64,000 nucleotides of DNA from Winogradskyella endarachnes (lineage in GTDB: Bacteria > Bacteroidota > Bacteroidia > Flavobacteriales > Flavobacteriaceae), in the NCBI RefSeq assembly GCF_009741275.1, contig NZ_WOWS01000003.1, forward strand, positions 248,001-312,000, in the 5' to 3' direction. Position numbers and translations under genes: made by a program. A model generated the notes under the pieces. It was not told where the DNA came from, did no database searches, and worked only from the letters and a program-made list of their open reading frames with translations. Positions 8,479 through 18,483 of the stretch are shown here, one piece after another (the first letter of the stretch is position 1; each line of letters opens with the position of its first letter).

Positions 8479-9315
8479 CTAAGCCATATCATAGACTTCA
8501 TCGAAAAGTTTTTTATCCAACCGTTCTTGTTGACCAAAACTCTTTTTCAATGTATTGTGCAATACTGAATTGAAGGCATTGTAGCCTAACCATAGATTCG
8601 GTTCTTCATTGAGTAACAAGGCTTCATAGTTCAAAATCTCAATGACCTCACGAGACTTTTTTGAAGGGTCACTATTCTTATCGCTACACTCGTATCTAAA
8701 CAGCTTAGTTTTATCGAGAACGGTCTTTACGAACTCTTGTGTATCGATGATTTTAAATTCCTTCATCTTATCGAATTTCTTGGTAATGGTGTAAAACTCA
8801 TTATCCAGAAACTTTTCAAACATGTTATTCAACTTAGGCATAATTAGATGTGTATTGTTTTTACTGTGCTTTATTGAAAACTCGATTTCTGCTTGTGAAA
8901 CGTGCAGACCGTTAGAACATACCTTTCGGTAAAACCCAAAGTGGCCAGAGGTCTTTTCGCTACCATCATAAGAGTTTTTAAACCGAAGCATTGGCAGTAT
9001 CAAGTCATTGTTGTTATTAACAGTAAACTGGCTTTTATCATCGATGATAAAGTCGGTTATGAACGACCTATCATTTTTATTGATGGTGCGTTTGTGAAAT
9101 TTCAACTGCGCATCAGTGAGCATATCTTCAGCTTTCTTGAAGAACAGTTGGTTTGGAATGTGTCCGTAGCTGTTCGAGACCACATTAACGATTTTGCCAT
9201 TTGAGATAATGGCATTTTCAAGCCCTCGTCTGGGTTCTATCTTTGTCAGACTTTTTAAGGATTTCATTTCTGCTGGAATGAAGATTTCATCCTGTTGCAG
9301 ATTTTGTAAATACAT
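8479..9315 (-). CDS. DUF932-family phage/plasmid-like protein
   Basis: A 278-residue soluble protein matching the DUF932 (phage/plasmid-like TIGR03299) family in length and sequence style. Examples are SNSYGHIPNQLFF near residue 47 and FGFYRKVCSNGLHV near residue 126. Members are carried by phages, plasmids and integrative elements, and their biochemical role is unknown. The frame is intact. It lies 65 bp upstream of the interrupted gene 7868-8413 on the same strand, with the 53-residue gene upstream. Confidence 0.75.
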   Translation of the reverse strand: MYLQNLQQDEIFIPAEMKSLKSLTKIEPRRGLENAIISNGKIVNVVSNSYGHIPNQLFFKKAEDMLTDAQLKFHKRTINKNDRSFITDFIIDDKSQFTVNNNNDLILPMLRFKNSYDGSEKTSGHFGFYRKVCSNGLHVSQAEIEFSIKHSKNNTHLIMPKLNNMFEKFLDNEFYTITKKFDKMKEFKIIDTQEFVKTVLDKTKLFRYECSDKNSDPSKKSREVIEILNYEALLLNEEPNLWLGYNAFNSVLHNTLKKSFGQQERLDKKLFDEVYDMA

Positions 9316-9332
9316 AGCTTTTGAATTTTAGA

Positions 9333-9494
9333 TTAAACATTTTGTAATAACACCACATAATAGATTGGATGCTTTTCTCTGTAATAAGCCAAGTGGCTTT
9401 CCGCACTTTCAATGGTGTAATTTTCTTTACTCGATTGATAATGCATTTCAGCCTCTTGTGGCGAAATTTTAGGTTTTTCCGATACTTGTTTCAT
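9333..9494 (-). CDS. Small 53-residue protein upstream of DUF932
   Basis: ATG 9494 to TAA 9335-9333 gives a 53-residue protein (MKQVSEKPKISPQEAEMH at the start, then a tyrosine-rich EKHPIYYVVLL end). It is separated from DUF932 by 17 bp, so co-transcription is likely. The composition looks genuinely coding. A degraded relative of its start and upstream DNA lies at about 24530-24695. I do not recognise the family. Confidence 0.55.
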   Translation of the reverse strand: MKQVSEKPKISPQEAEMHYQSSKENYTIESAESHLAYYREKHPIYYVVLLQNV

Positions 9495-9503
9495 AATGAT
9501 GCA

Positions 9504-9650
9504 TTTTGATTAAACAATATTTTGAGCAGTTCCCAAACGGAAGCTAAAACCTCAGCTCAAAAGGAAACGGAATAAATGAGAAGAGGGATGAGCGCAATGG
9601 CTTTATGCCGTAGTCTTTTGATGGGTGTATTTTACGAGTTTATCTTTGCG
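9504..9650. repeat. Copy 1 of a diverged duplicated non-coding segment (partner at 24553-24695)
   Basis: This stretch upstream of the 53-aa gene is recognisably homologous, same orientation, to 24553-24695. Shared blocks include TTTTGATTAAACAAT, AGAAACGGAATAAAT/GGAAACGGAATAAAT, GGCTTTATGCCG/TGCTTTATGTCA and GTCTTTTGATGG/GTCTTTCGATGA. Both copies precede remnants of mobile-element genes read leftward. Confidence 0.6.
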
Positions 9651-9704
9651 CTAACTATTGATTGATAACCTCTTCCTTGCAAATACATTCTTTTAGGCAC
9701 TATC

Positions 9705-9740
9705 ATAAAAAAGAAAAAGGGCAGCATGAATGCTACCCTT
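9705..9740 (-). terminator. Rho-independent terminator (minus strand)
   Basis: GGGCAGCAT (9719-9727), a 2-nt loop and ATGCTACCC (9730-9738) form a hairpin with one mismatch. On the minus strand it is followed by a long interrupted T-run. It would end transcripts of the broken genes at 9772-10450. Confidence 0.65.
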
Positions 9741-9771
9741 CTTCAAACTACTAAGGCTAATCGCTGAGTTC

Positions 9772-9918
9772 TTAAATTTTACTTTCAAGAACTGTGATAT
9801 GTTCTTTCAAACGTGCTTCAGGCTTGTCTCGTTTATCGGCATGTTCATTCTTAATGCGGCAATCTTGGATTTGTAATATCCCTGCATCGTATTGTAGAAT
9901 GAAATGTTGGTCAGGTTA
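9772..9918 (-). pseudogene. Coding remnant of a mobile-element gene
   Basis: A minus-strand open stretch of about 48 codons begins PDQHFILQYDAGILQIQDC and ends EHITVLESKI before TAA 9774-9772. The composition is clearly coding, but there is no start codon, and a second frame in the same DNA also shows coding-like residues (MQGYYKSKIAALRMN). It is probably the 3' end of a decayed gene. Family not identified. Confidence 0.45.
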
Positions 9919-9950
9919 TTAACGTGATTGCTTTCGTCAAAATGCACTTG

Positions 9951-10450
9951 CTATGTAAGCATATAGCGTATCAGTTTGTTGAAGATTTCTTTTTTGAACT
10001 GCTTTTTGAAATTCTCGACCATTTCAACTTTGGTCATCTTGGGCGTGTCGCCCAAGAACTTTGAGAAATACTTTTGTTGGCTCATATAGGCCACGTTATT
10101 TTCAAAAAGCGATATCGAGTACTCCACCATTTCATCTGTTGAAAGTGTCTTTTTAATATTAATGTATTCAGTCTCACGAATCATTTGAACTACTTCCTCG
10201 AACTGTTTGTTGTTTTCAATGTGCTTTTTTGCGTATTTCCCTTTCGTTGATTTTCACGATTTGCTCTTTGCGCGTACAATAGGCCATTTTGCTATTGGCC
10301 AGTAGTTTGAGTATTTTGAATTCATCGTTTCGGATTTCTCAATGACCTTAACGAACATTTCTTTGTGTTGGTAAGTGTTTTGATGAAATACGATACCGTT
10401 TGCAAATCCATTTTCTTGAACTGAAAAATATATTTTTGGTTCTTCTTCAT
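9951..10450 (-). pseudogene. Frameshifted mobile-element protein
   Basis: Starting at ATG 10450 (MKKNQKYIFQFKKMDLQTV) the frame stops after about 40 codons. Coding-like sequence then resumes in a second frame (DEFKILKLLANSKMAYCTRKEQIVKI) and in a third (KKHIENNKQFEEVVQMIRETE) that runs into the 77-codon open stretch ending at 9951. The three segments together look like one protein of about 160 residues broken by at least two indels. The family is a conserved hypothetical seen in Bacteroidota mobile elements; I do not know a function. Confidence 0.65.
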
Positions 10451-10669
10451 AATCTTGTAGAGCTTCCGTTAATATTCTTCTTAATTAATCATCAAAAAGT
10501 CCGTAGTATGTTCTAAGGGCAGATGCTATGCATAAGTTAAAGATTAGTGTTTACATTAAAATAGTAAATAAAGCCGAAATGAAAACCCCTGGAGATTTTC
10601 AAAAATAAGCGAGAACTAGCTATTAATTATATAAGGTGTTGGCGGTAGTTCTTATTATTCTAGGTTGTT

Positions 10670-11161
10670 TCATAATATTTTCACTATTTGACATAGTGCA
10701 TAAGCACTTACAAATAAACCAATTCCAAATACAACGTGGGTTATAAAGCTCATAATTCTTGCTTTGCTAGGATTTGGTAATTTTGAACCAGCAATACCAA
10801 AACCAAAAGCGGGTTGCATTATAAAAAAGGGACCTAGAATAGCAATTATTCCAATAAATAAGGCGGGTAAAACTGTTGGGTTTTCTAACCATTTTATTCC
10901 AAAACATAAAACTAATATAAAAGAAAAGGTAATGCCAATGAGATAATGGGTAATCCAACCTAATGGTTTTTCAAAAGTAATAACAGGTGATTCTGTTATT
11001 TTAGAATGATAAAAATTACCTTTAAAAAAATTCCCAATCCACCGACCTAAAAATCTATAATCAAGTGTTTTTATATTGAATAAATTCAATACTAAAGCAT
11101 ACAAATCCATAAAAATAGTTGCTCCAATACCTACCAAAATTGTTTGTAAAATTATGTTCAT
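10670..11161 (-). CDS. DUF2938 family membrane protein
   Basis: A 163-residue integral membrane protein with about four or five hydrophobic segments (residues 5-28, 70-90, 96-118, 135-158). It has the DUF2938 look: IFMDLYALVLNL at the start, GWITHYLIGITF in the middle, FGFGIAGSKLPNPSKAR near residue 120. Function of the family is unknown. The gene ends a three-gene minus-strand group with the alpha/beta hydrolase (2-bp gap) and perhaps the Crp-like regulator, an accessory operon of the kind often carried by islands. Confidence 0.72.
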   Translation of the reverse strand: MNIILQTILVGIGATIFMDLYALVLNLFNIKTLDYRFLGRWIGNFFKGNFYHSKITESPVITFEKPLGWITHYLIGITFSFILVLCFGIKWLENPTVLPALFIGIIAILGPFFIMQPAFGFGIAGSKLPNPSKARIMSFITHVVFGIGLFVSAYALCQIVKIL

Positions 11162-11163
11162 TT

Positions 11164-12030
11164 TTAATTATAATTTTTTTTGGAAAAATAAAACTCAATT
11201 AATACCTTATTAAACCCATCTGGGTTATGTTTCCAAGGAATATGCCCACACTTTCTGATAATATGAACTTTCGCAGAAGGAAATCTTTCTAAAAGTTTAT
11301 TTCTGCTATTGCCATAAATATCATTGTCACCATAAGTAATTAGTATGGGATAATTAGTATTATTAAATACAGGCAAAGCTTTATAGTTTTTAATTTCTTT
11401 AGTAGTTTTGTTAACTGATTTTGCATAAATTTTTTTCAAAAAGTCTTTTTCAATTTTTACTTCGAAATAGTCTTTATGATAGTTTTTAAGTACTTGATTA
11501 AAAAGTTTCTGATAGGCTTTATCGCTCCCTAACATTCCAAGCAGCGAATTCCACCCCATTTGTAGCCATTCTATTTTAGAAGTACTTTTTTGATTGAAAC
11601 GCATTACTTCTTTTTCTGTTTTTTGCCACGTTTTATTTGTACCAGAACTTGGACTGCATAGAAATAAACTTTTGATTTTTTCAGGCCTTTCTTCTGCATA
11701 AATCTGAGCATATAAACCACCCCACGAATGTCCGAATAGATGAAATTTATCTATCTCTAAATACTGACTAATAGCATCAATATCAGAAATATAATTTTCC
11801 ATTTTATAGGTGCATTCCTCACATTTCGATTGCCCAACACCTCGTTGCTCAAAGGTTATGATGTGATAATTTTTTTTAAGAAATTCAACTACTTCTATCA
11901 TATCATCAGGAACTCCTGGTCCTCCGTGAAGTAGAATCAGTGTTTCTAAAATATCATTTGAATAAATCTTTAAATGTAGCGTGGCGTTTCCGTTTTCTAT
12001 AAAAACCGTCTTTTGCTCTGATATACTCAT
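11164..12030 (-). CDS. Alpha/beta-fold hydrolase, proline-iminopeptidase-like
   Basis: A 288-residue cytoplasmic serine hydrolase. The oxyanion-type HGGPG lies at residues 35-39, the nucleophile elbow GHSWGG has Ser102, an Asp-containing GDNDIYG comes near residue 240, and the catalytic His sits in CGHIPWKH near residue 262. HGGPG plus GHSWGG is the pattern of peptidase family S33 (proline iminopeptidase and relatives), though such sequences also include esterases and lactonases. No signal peptide. It is encoded 2 bp upstream of DUF2938 and probably shares its promoter. Confidence 0.85.
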   Translation of the reverse strand: MSISEQKTVFIENGNATLHLKIYSNDILETLILLHGGPGVPDDMIEVVEFLKKNYHIITFEQRGVGQSKCEECTYKMENYISDIDAISQYLEIDKFHLFGHSWGGLYAQIYAEERPEKIKSLFLCSPSSGTNKTWQKTEKEVMRFNQKSTSKIEWLQMGWNSLLGMLGSDKAYQKLFNQVLKNYHKDYFEVKIEKDFLKKIYAKSVNKTTKEIKNYKALPVFNNTNYPILITYGDNDIYGNSRNKLLERFPSAKVHIIRKCGHIPWKHNPDGFNKVLIEFYFSKKNYN

Positions 12031-12117
12031 AAAATTAGAATTTAATCGTCAAATATTATATATGAAACAAAAATAGTTTCGAATTAACTATTTTCTATTA
12101 ACAAATGATAAAATAGG

Positions 12118-12693
12118 TCAATGAAATATATCTTTACGAAGCCTACTTAATGAAACATTTGTAATTCCTAAATAAGAGGCAATATCAGAATGTGAAATTT
12201 GGTTTTCTAAAAGCGAATATTTTTTACGAAACGCTACTAACCTTTCCTTTGCAGTCAGAGAAGCAAGACCGATTTCTTTTTCAACTTTTAAGATAAGTTC
12301 CTTTTGTAGTACGGTATTTCCAAAATAACGGATTTCAACATTTTCAATCATTAACTCCTTAAATACCTCAGCGTTCATAGAAGCCATTTCAATCGTTGTT
12401 AATGCCTTAAAATTTAGATTAGAAATGTTATTTGAAGTTCTGATTGAATGTGGTGAGATAATGCTGTTATTAGTAAAAAAAGATATGTTTATTTCCTTAC
12501 CATCAGGACTTGTTAAGTAGCTTTTACAAACACCATTTAGAACAAAATATTCCTTTTCATTATGCATGTCTTTCTGGATAAAAATATCTCCTTTGTTAAA
12601 CGTTTCATAGTTCAATAAAGAACTAATTTTTCGAAATGAATTTTGAGATATTTGAAAAATATTATCTATTATTTTCTTTACTTGATTGTTCAC
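12118..12693 (-). CDS. Crp/Fnr-family transcription regulator
   Basis: A 191-residue protein with an N-terminal cyclic-nucleotide-binding beta-roll (about residues 25-115, including EKEYFVLNGVCKSYL) and a C-terminal helix-turn-helix (ISHSDIASYLGITNVSLSRLRK, split here by description only). The ligand-binding arginine/glutamate signature of true Crp is not evident, as in many Bacteroidota members. It is encoded on the same strand as the hydrolase and DUF2938 genes and may control them. The gap of 87 bp to the next gene leaves room for a promoter. Confidence 0.82.
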   Translation of the reverse strand: MNNQVKKIIDNIFQISQNSFRKISSLLNYETFNKGDIFIQKDMHNEKEYFVLNGVCKSYLTSPDGKEINISFFTNNSIISPHSIRTSNNISNLNFKALTTIEMASMNAEVFKELMIENVEIRYFGNTVLQKELILKVEKEIGLASLTAKERLVAFRKKYSLLENQISHSDIASYLGITNVSLSRLRKDIFH

Positions 12694-12699
12694 TAGTTT

Positions 12700-13701
12700 T
12701 TATTCAACATTATATCTCACAATAACTTCATTATCTAGAATTACGTTTGTTGACCAAATAAACTCGGCATTATCAAATACATCTAAATATGTTGTGTAAG
12801 CAATTTTATTATCCATTCCTAATTCTGATGAAGTATAAACGGTTGCACTAGGCCAATTGGAATCATCAAAACCTGTGGAATTCCAGTTAGTAGGCACTTC
12901 CCAATGTAATCCATGAAAATTGCTACCATCAGTTGCATCTGCTGTAGAACAGTTTGTTGTGCTGCGCGCGGTCCCATTTTCAGTTGGACAACTTAAATCT
13001 TGGATGGGTGCTGTGTAAAAAGTTTGGGCTTTCCAATCGCTACCAGTTGAAGCAATAATATTTTCATTTTCGTCCATAAAAACAGCAATCATACCACCAT
13101 CTCCTGGGTGATAAGGTGTGGCTTGGTTTTCTGACCCCAACCCTAAATTTTCTTCCCAATCCACAAGTTTCATTGCGATGGTAAATGGCGTGTTGACTCT
13201 AAATTTTACAATATGAGAATTAAATTCAGTAAATGGTACAGCATCTTTTCCCACGGGTATTCCATTTACATACAATTCAAAATAGTTATCGGCAAACAAA
13301 TAAGCGGTAATTACTTCGCCAGATGCGTCAACCTCTATAATGTCATTTTCATCAAAAGCCGCTAGTGCCGCTGATGCACTTGCATATTGCGTTCCGTAAG
13401 GGTTATTCAAATCGGGTGCAAATGGGAACGAGTCATCGGTATAATTTACATCGGCAGGCACTGTCCAAACAGTATTGTCGCTTGCTGTAATGGTGCCCAT
13501 TGCCGCAACCCGCTGTCCTTGAGGAAAGAGATTGGCTGCAGTTGTGGTTCCAAAGCCTTGGGTAACCGAAGCCGTTCCATCGTATTCTGAAGTTGAAGGT
13601 TCGTCTGTATCAGAATTGCTATTATTATCGTTATTGCTGCAATGTGTTAGAGACAAAGCAAATAGCATTGCAACAAGGATTTTGAATGGTATCATTTTCA
13701 T
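12700..13701 (-). CDS. Secreted lipoprotein of unknown function
   Basis: A 333-residue protein with a lipoprotein signal peptide (hydrophobic core then LTHC lipobox, Cys about residue 21) and a low-complexity Asn/Ser/Asp linker. A beta-rich domain follows. The middle and C-terminal parts (ADNYFELYVNG, FDNAEFIWSTN) resemble carbohydrate- or galactose-binding-like folds seen in environmental secreted proteins. It is encoded 4 bp downstream of the YHYH protein and probably works with it at the outer membrane. No enzyme motif seen. Confidence 0.7.
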   Translation of the reverse strand: MKMIPFKILVAMLFALSLTHCSNNDNNSNSDTDEPSTSEYDGTASVTQGFGTTTAANLFPQGQRVAAMGTITASDNTVWTVPADVNYTDDSFPFAPDLNNPYGTQYASASAALAAFDENDIIEVDASGEVITAYLFADNYFELYVNGIPVGKDAVPFTEFNSHIVKFRVNTPFTIAMKLVDWEENLGLGSENQATPYHPGDGGMIAVFMDENENIIASTGSDWKAQTFYTAPIQDLSCPTENGTARSTTNCSTADATDGSNFHGLHWEVPTNWNSTGFDDSNWPSATVYTSSELGMDNKIAYTTYLDVFDNAEFIWSTNVILDNEVIVRYNVE

Positions 13702-13705
13702 ATTA

Positions 13706-15007
13706 TTATCGTTGATAAGTTTGAGTCGTCGTTCCGTTAGGATTCACAAATTCGTAGGTGTACAATCCGTTATCATCCCAACTGTAATTAATCACATAGT
13801 TTTGATTGTTTAATGTGTACGTAAGTTGATAGGCATTTATTCCGGTGGATGTAAAATCGGTAATTTCAGCACCTTGAAGCGGTTCTAATGCTGGCCGAAC
13901 GCCTTGGGTCATTGCTTGAGGAATTACTTGGTTTTCTGGTGCTGATGTGTTGGGGTCTAAAGTAACTTTGCCTCGCATGCCAGCAATTAAATAAGGATAT
14001 TCATTAATAGAATAGTATTCATAACCACCATCTTCATTGAATCTACCCAAGTATTCGTCTAAAGTTTGGGTGGTTTCGCCATAAACAGGAAATCCGTCCA
14101 CAGCATAAGCAATAGGCTTGTCATTTCCAACGATGCTTTGCAAATGTGTAGGTGGCAAATGGTAGTGATAATCATCGGCTCGCCCACAATGTCCACCCCA
14201 TTGATCCAATTCCCCAATTGCATTGGCATCCTCTCCACGGTTGTTGAGTGGATTAAAAATAGGAATACCGTTTGCCGCAATGGCAATGGCGCCTTTTAAA
14301 AGATTAGTTTGAGTAGACAATGGGTTATCAGAAAGTACAGGTTGAATCGGGATTGCCCAGCTATTATTTCCTGTATAATTATGGTCAATGGGTACTTGTT
14401 GCTGCCAGTTGGTAATGCCAACCATCATACTATGGTCTGGAATTCCATTAGATGAAACATAAAAGTAAGTATCGTCAAAAGACGTGCCAATTTCTGGAAA
14501 TGTTCCAAAAATAGATTCTATAAAAGAAACATCGTTGGAAGGAACTACTTGTAATGGCTCGTTAGAATCGGAAGAATCATCATTTTTGCAGGCTACAGCC
14601 ACCAAAAATATACAACCCAAAGCACCATATAACAGATGAATAGGTTTCTTTTGTTTGACATAAAACAACAGAGAAACAGCTAATAATAAAACGCCTGCAC
14701 CACTCAACACCCAATTGAACAAGGAATGACTGTGCGTATTTGAGTAATGACCGTGAAACTGTGTAATCTTGTTATATTTAGACAAAACAATTTCTTGTTG
14801 TGCTGGCGCAAGTTCTTCTAACTTATAAGATATTAATTGGTGGTTTTTGTCTAGAAAAAATACTTTGTCATTTTCATAGTTTAATAATTCTGCCTGCACC
14901 GATTTACCGTTAATGGTCCAAGTTTTACTATTGCCGTGACCACCCTCGTGAGCAATTAGTGTTAACTGTATGAAAAACAAAAATGTAAGTGTTAAAATCT
15001 GTTTCAT
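13706..15007 (-). CDS. YHYH-domain protein with N-terminal signal and membrane segment
   Basis: A 433-residue exported protein. A signal peptide (residues 1-19) comes first, then a histidine-rich segment and an SHD1-like small beta domain (about 28-70). A membrane helix follows (about 98-117), then a second lipoprotein-like hydrophobic stretch ending VACKNDDSS. The C-terminal ~270 residues hold the YHYH domain with the diagnostic ADDYHYHLPP near residue 278, a His cluster suggesting metal binding. Function of the family is not established. It forms a likely operon with the lipoprotein downstream. Confidence 0.78.
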   Translation of the reverse strand: MKQILTLTFLFFIQLTLIAHEGGHGNSKTWTINGKSVQAELLNYENDKVFFLDKNHQLISYKLEELAPAQQEIVLSKYNKITQFHGHYSNTHSHSLFNWVLSGAGVLLLAVSLLFYVKQKKPIHLLYGALGCIFLVAVACKNDDSSDSNEPLQVVPSNDVSFIESIFGTFPEIGTSFDDTYFYVSSNGIPDHSMMVGITNWQQQVPIDHNYTGNNSWAIPIQPVLSDNPLSTQTNLLKGAIAIAANGIPIFNPLNNRGEDANAIGELDQWGGHCGRADDYHYHLPPTHLQSIVGNDKPIAYAVDGFPVYGETTQTLDEYLGRFNEDGGYEYYSINEYPYLIAGMRGKVTLDPNTSAPENQVIPQAMTQGVRPALEPLQGAEITDFTSTGINAYQLTYTLNNQNYVINYSWDDNGLYTYEFVNPNGTTTQTYQR

Positions 15008-15078
15008 TTCTCCTATTTTTTATTTAGACGCTTTTTTTATAAAAATCCTGTGGTCAATATTTCATTTTTTCAAAATTT

Positions 15079-16536
15079 TTAATCAACAACAATTTTTTTT
15101 ACATATTTATTACCAGAAGTTGATAGCTTTAAGAAATAAGTACCTTTAGAATAGTCTGAAACGTTGATAATTATTTTTGATTCACTGATATTAGTTATTT
15201 TCTTAATTCTTCTACCCTGAATATTAAAGATTTCAATAGCCAATAAATTAATGTTTTCTGGTAAGTCAATCGTGATTTCCGAAGAAGAAGGGTTAGGGTA
15301 AATTTTAAGACTGTTATCAAAATTTTGTTCGTTTACTGATAATGAAACATCTGTGCTTCGGACAGCACGAACAAAATTGTAGACATACCTCACGTCCCCT
15401 TGAGGACCAAAGTAATCTGGAAAATCAGATTGATTTCCTGATTTCGGGTCGTTGCGCTGGGCTCCTGCTCCGTGAACATCCAAAAGCTGATAATTACCAG
15501 ACAATGACGGCAATTCCATGAGTCCTTGTGCTTTTCCGAAACAGAAATAAACAGCATCTGAGTAAGGTTCAGGTCCATCTTGAAGAGGTGAACTACTCCA
15601 ATAGTAACCATATTGACCGGTATTTCCATTTGGGTCACTTATAGATGTACAGGAAAAAAGAGGGTCAATAGCCGGTGATGCAGTTGTAGTTGGGCTTCTA
15701 GTATAATCTACAATACTCTGTAATTCTTTAGCATTTGGCAAGCGCCAATCACTGTGTCCAGCAAGGGTAAGATTTTCGCAATATGATAGAGCGTTTTCCC
15801 AATCACGAGTATTTCCGTCATCAGCTTGCTGCCACATTAATCCAGTTGCGTTATCGGTAATAGTTCCATCTCCATTATCGACAAAATTATTTATGCCATA
15901 GGATGTATTTCCCCTTACAAGTCTAAAATACATTGTGTTTGCATCTCCAGTTGATGGGTCATATTTCGGGTATCCTTTTAATCTTCCATCAACAAAATTG
16001 TATCCAAAAACAGCTTCGTCACTTGCCATTGTTAAACCAACGTACTGTGTACTTGACCAAGTTTGTGCGTCAATTTCACGCTCTCCAATACTTTCATCTC
16101 CAATGGGTTGATTGAAGTAATTAGTATCAATAAATTTAATTACAGCATCATCTCCAAAACATCTTCCTGTAAAATATGCCAATGAGTATAATTCTTTTAT
16201 AGTGGGAACTCTCCAGTCGTTATAGCCTCCCAAAGTTGAATTTGAAGCTTTTATAAATGCTGCATCGTATGTAATTTTCGTTCCCATATCTTGTTCCCAC
16301 ATTAGCCCTGTTATATTATCCGTTATTGTGCCATCCCCATTGTTAGTATAAGATGGCTGGTTGCCGTTATAATGGGCGTCTTGACCATAAAAGCTTTGAC
16401 CAATTGTAGGTGCAGCAATAATCGAGTTATTGTCATAAAAATCACTTACATCTGTGTCTACAATAGGATAGGTTACTTGTGAATAAGTGAAGAAAAAGTT
16501 AGTTGATGCAATTATTAATAATAATATCTTTTTCAT
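15079..16536 (-). CDS. DUF1566 (Lcl C-terminal-like) protein with type IX secretion sorting domain
   Basis: I place the start at Met 16536 because it begins a good signal peptide (MKKILLLIIASTNFFFTYSQ); an in-frame Met at 16632 only adds a poor leader. Two tandem DUF1566/Lcl-like domains follow, each opened by GDGTITDN-TGLMW and containing a WR(V/L)P motif. The last ~80 residues are a type A sorting domain for type IX secretion (YPNPSSSEITIDLP, then GTYFLKL). The protein should therefore be exported by the Por system and anchored or released at the surface. Binding partner unknown. Confidence 0.82.
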   Translation of the reverse strand: MKKILLLIIASTNFFFTYSQVTYPIVDTDVSDFYDNNSIIAAPTIGQSFYGQDAHYNGNQPSYTNNGDGTITDNITGLMWEQDMGTKITYDAAFIKASNSTLGGYNDWRVPTIKELYSLAYFTGRCFGDDAVIKFIDTNYFNQPIGDESIGEREIDAQTWSSTQYVGLTMASDEAVFGYNFVDGRLKGYPKYDPSTGDANTMYFRLVRGNTSYGINNFVDNGDGTITDNATGLMWQQADDGNTRDWENALSYCENLTLAGHSDWRLPNAKELQSIVDYTRSPTTTASPAIDPLFSCTSISDPNGNTGQYGYYWSSSPLQDGPEPYSDAVYFCFGKAQGLMELPSLSGNYQLLDVHGAGAQRNDPKSGNQSDFPDYFGPQGDVRYVYNFVRAVRSTDVSLSVNEQNFDNSLKIYPNPSSSEITIDLPENINLLAIEIFNIQGRRIKKITNISESKIIINVSDYSKGTYFLKLSTSGNKYVKKIVVD

Positions 16537-16779
16537 TGTTTTTGTTTTTGATGGACGTATGTTATAATATAAGACTAGAGAAAATAGAAATGGTTTAATT
16601 ACCGCCAGCGGGAGTTTGCGTAGCAACTTCATTTGGATTAAAATTAAGGAACCATTTAAGATTTAGGGCTTAGAAATGGTAATTTTCTTAGTTGCCTTAA
16701 GGGAGGATAATGAATTTTAAATAAAAGAAAGTCTCTTATATAGGTTAATATTCCGTCAAATAGAGTGGGTGCATTGGGA

Positions 16780-18430
16780 GTCATGGCCTTTTAGCTTTTT
16801 TTCAAAATCTTTGGGTCAAGAATGTGCATAATCCTGGTCAGATTTTATCATATCATGATTAGGTTTACTTCTGAAAGAGCGTTTTACTTTCCCTTCATCA
16901 AAGTATGGGTAAATCACAAATTGCCTTTTTAATGTTCCGAGTTGGTGTTCGGTGATTTATTGTCTGAGTCTGCAGTATTCAAGGTTCCCTAATACACATT
17001 TTTGATTTTCTTGCAATACTTCTTGATATATCTAGAGTTCTATGAACCGGCTATTTTTATTTTTGGTACATATTTGCTTTAAGTGGCGCACTTTGCTGAC
17101 CTGCCTGTTTTTGTAATGCTTGACATTTTGCCCAGTCTTACCGTAAATGGTTCCATTGGTCATCAATATTTGCCCGTGAGGGCAGATGTAAGTGTCTTTT
17201 TCCTTGTCGTATTTAAATCGATCATTAAATAAAGCTCCTTAATTTTAGTAAGTATATTCCTTTGAGGAGAAATATTGGGTAATAACTATTTCGGTGGATA
17301 TCTCCAGATTTTTAGCCGTGTTGTATCCTTTATAGGTAAGGCCAATCTAACTTTCCTCGTACTGATTAAGCTTTTTATATGTTGCCGTTTTTTCTTTCTT
17401 GGATTCCTGATAGACTATTTTGTCTCGCACTTCCTTTACATCGATATCCTTGTCCTCGGTGTCTAGTTGTTGTTGGTATTTCAGGACCTTAATGTCTTTA
17501 TAATCGATACGGCAATCGATCTTTTACTGGTTGAAATTGTTCTTAAGGGCGCTCTGCGCCCTAATCTTGAAAGAGTGTATGACAATAGTCTGCCGGTCTA
17601 TTAGTGCCTAACCTTTTAGAAGCCTTATGAAATATTTAAAAGCCATTTTAAATGCCCTAACATTTTCTTTTCTGAAGTATGCTATTTTGTTGCTGAAATT
17701 CTGACTTTCGGTAGTAGTCAGAGAACCTCGAGGTAAACCTTGCAGGTATGTACAAATTGGTATGAGGAGCGGATTGAGGTATAGTTTGAGTAAGTCCAAT
17801 TACCGATAAGGTGGATTACCTTCGTAATTAAGGACATTCTCGAACCCTAAGTTTTCTATTGGAATGATATCAACGAACATATCGACGATTAATGTCCAAG
17901 AATCAATACCGAAGGATGATTCAATGTCCATCATAACCAAGTGATGTCTGTAGAAGTCTGCTAATAAATCAGTGATCAAGAAAGTTATTAACGAAGAAGC
18001 AGTTTTAGCACAGTCTGACGGTTTGGTGTATGTTTTTGTTGCATTGATTTGAGCAGAAAATTGTCAAAAAAATTACGATACATTGGAGACGAGTCGATAA
18101 ATTCTTGGCAGAAAGATTCAACTTTGATAAAAATATACGCCTTATTACCTAGGTTGGCTTTTACGAGTTTCGTGTTTTGAATTCGCTATAAGTTTTTGTT
18201 TAACGATATCAGGTTTGGGTTTTGAGATGAAGGCTGTAACGATTCAATTTCTTCATACTAAATATCTTGTTTAATTCAGCCATGATTTGTAGATTCATTT
18301 ATTTCGGGTTATATTGATTTCGGACGAGTTTTCGACTTAGTTTAGTTCGCCATAGTTATATCAGTAAAGATCTTCTGCGTTGTGTTTCGAGCGTTTTTGG
18401 GTTTGGATTACACAGTAAATTTTATCCATG
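16780..18430 (-). mobile_element. Decayed IS1182-family transposase
   Basis: No intact frame, but minus-strand translation shows unmistakable pieces of an IS1182-type DDE transposase. These are FKYDKEKDTYICPHGQ (about 17170-17220), a cysteine-region remnant QICTKNKNSR, and the C-terminal signature RLRQ-stop-ITEHQLGTLKRQ with YFDEGKVKR (about 16850-16960). Stops and frameshifts are scattered throughout. The part from about 17600 to 18430 is too degraded to align by eye and is assigned only by position and expected length. No terminal inverted repeats were identified. Confidence 0.65.
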
Positions 18431-18483
18431 TTTTATTCTGAAATAAGTTTAGACGTAAATTCTGAGAACGTTGCGGGCCATTG

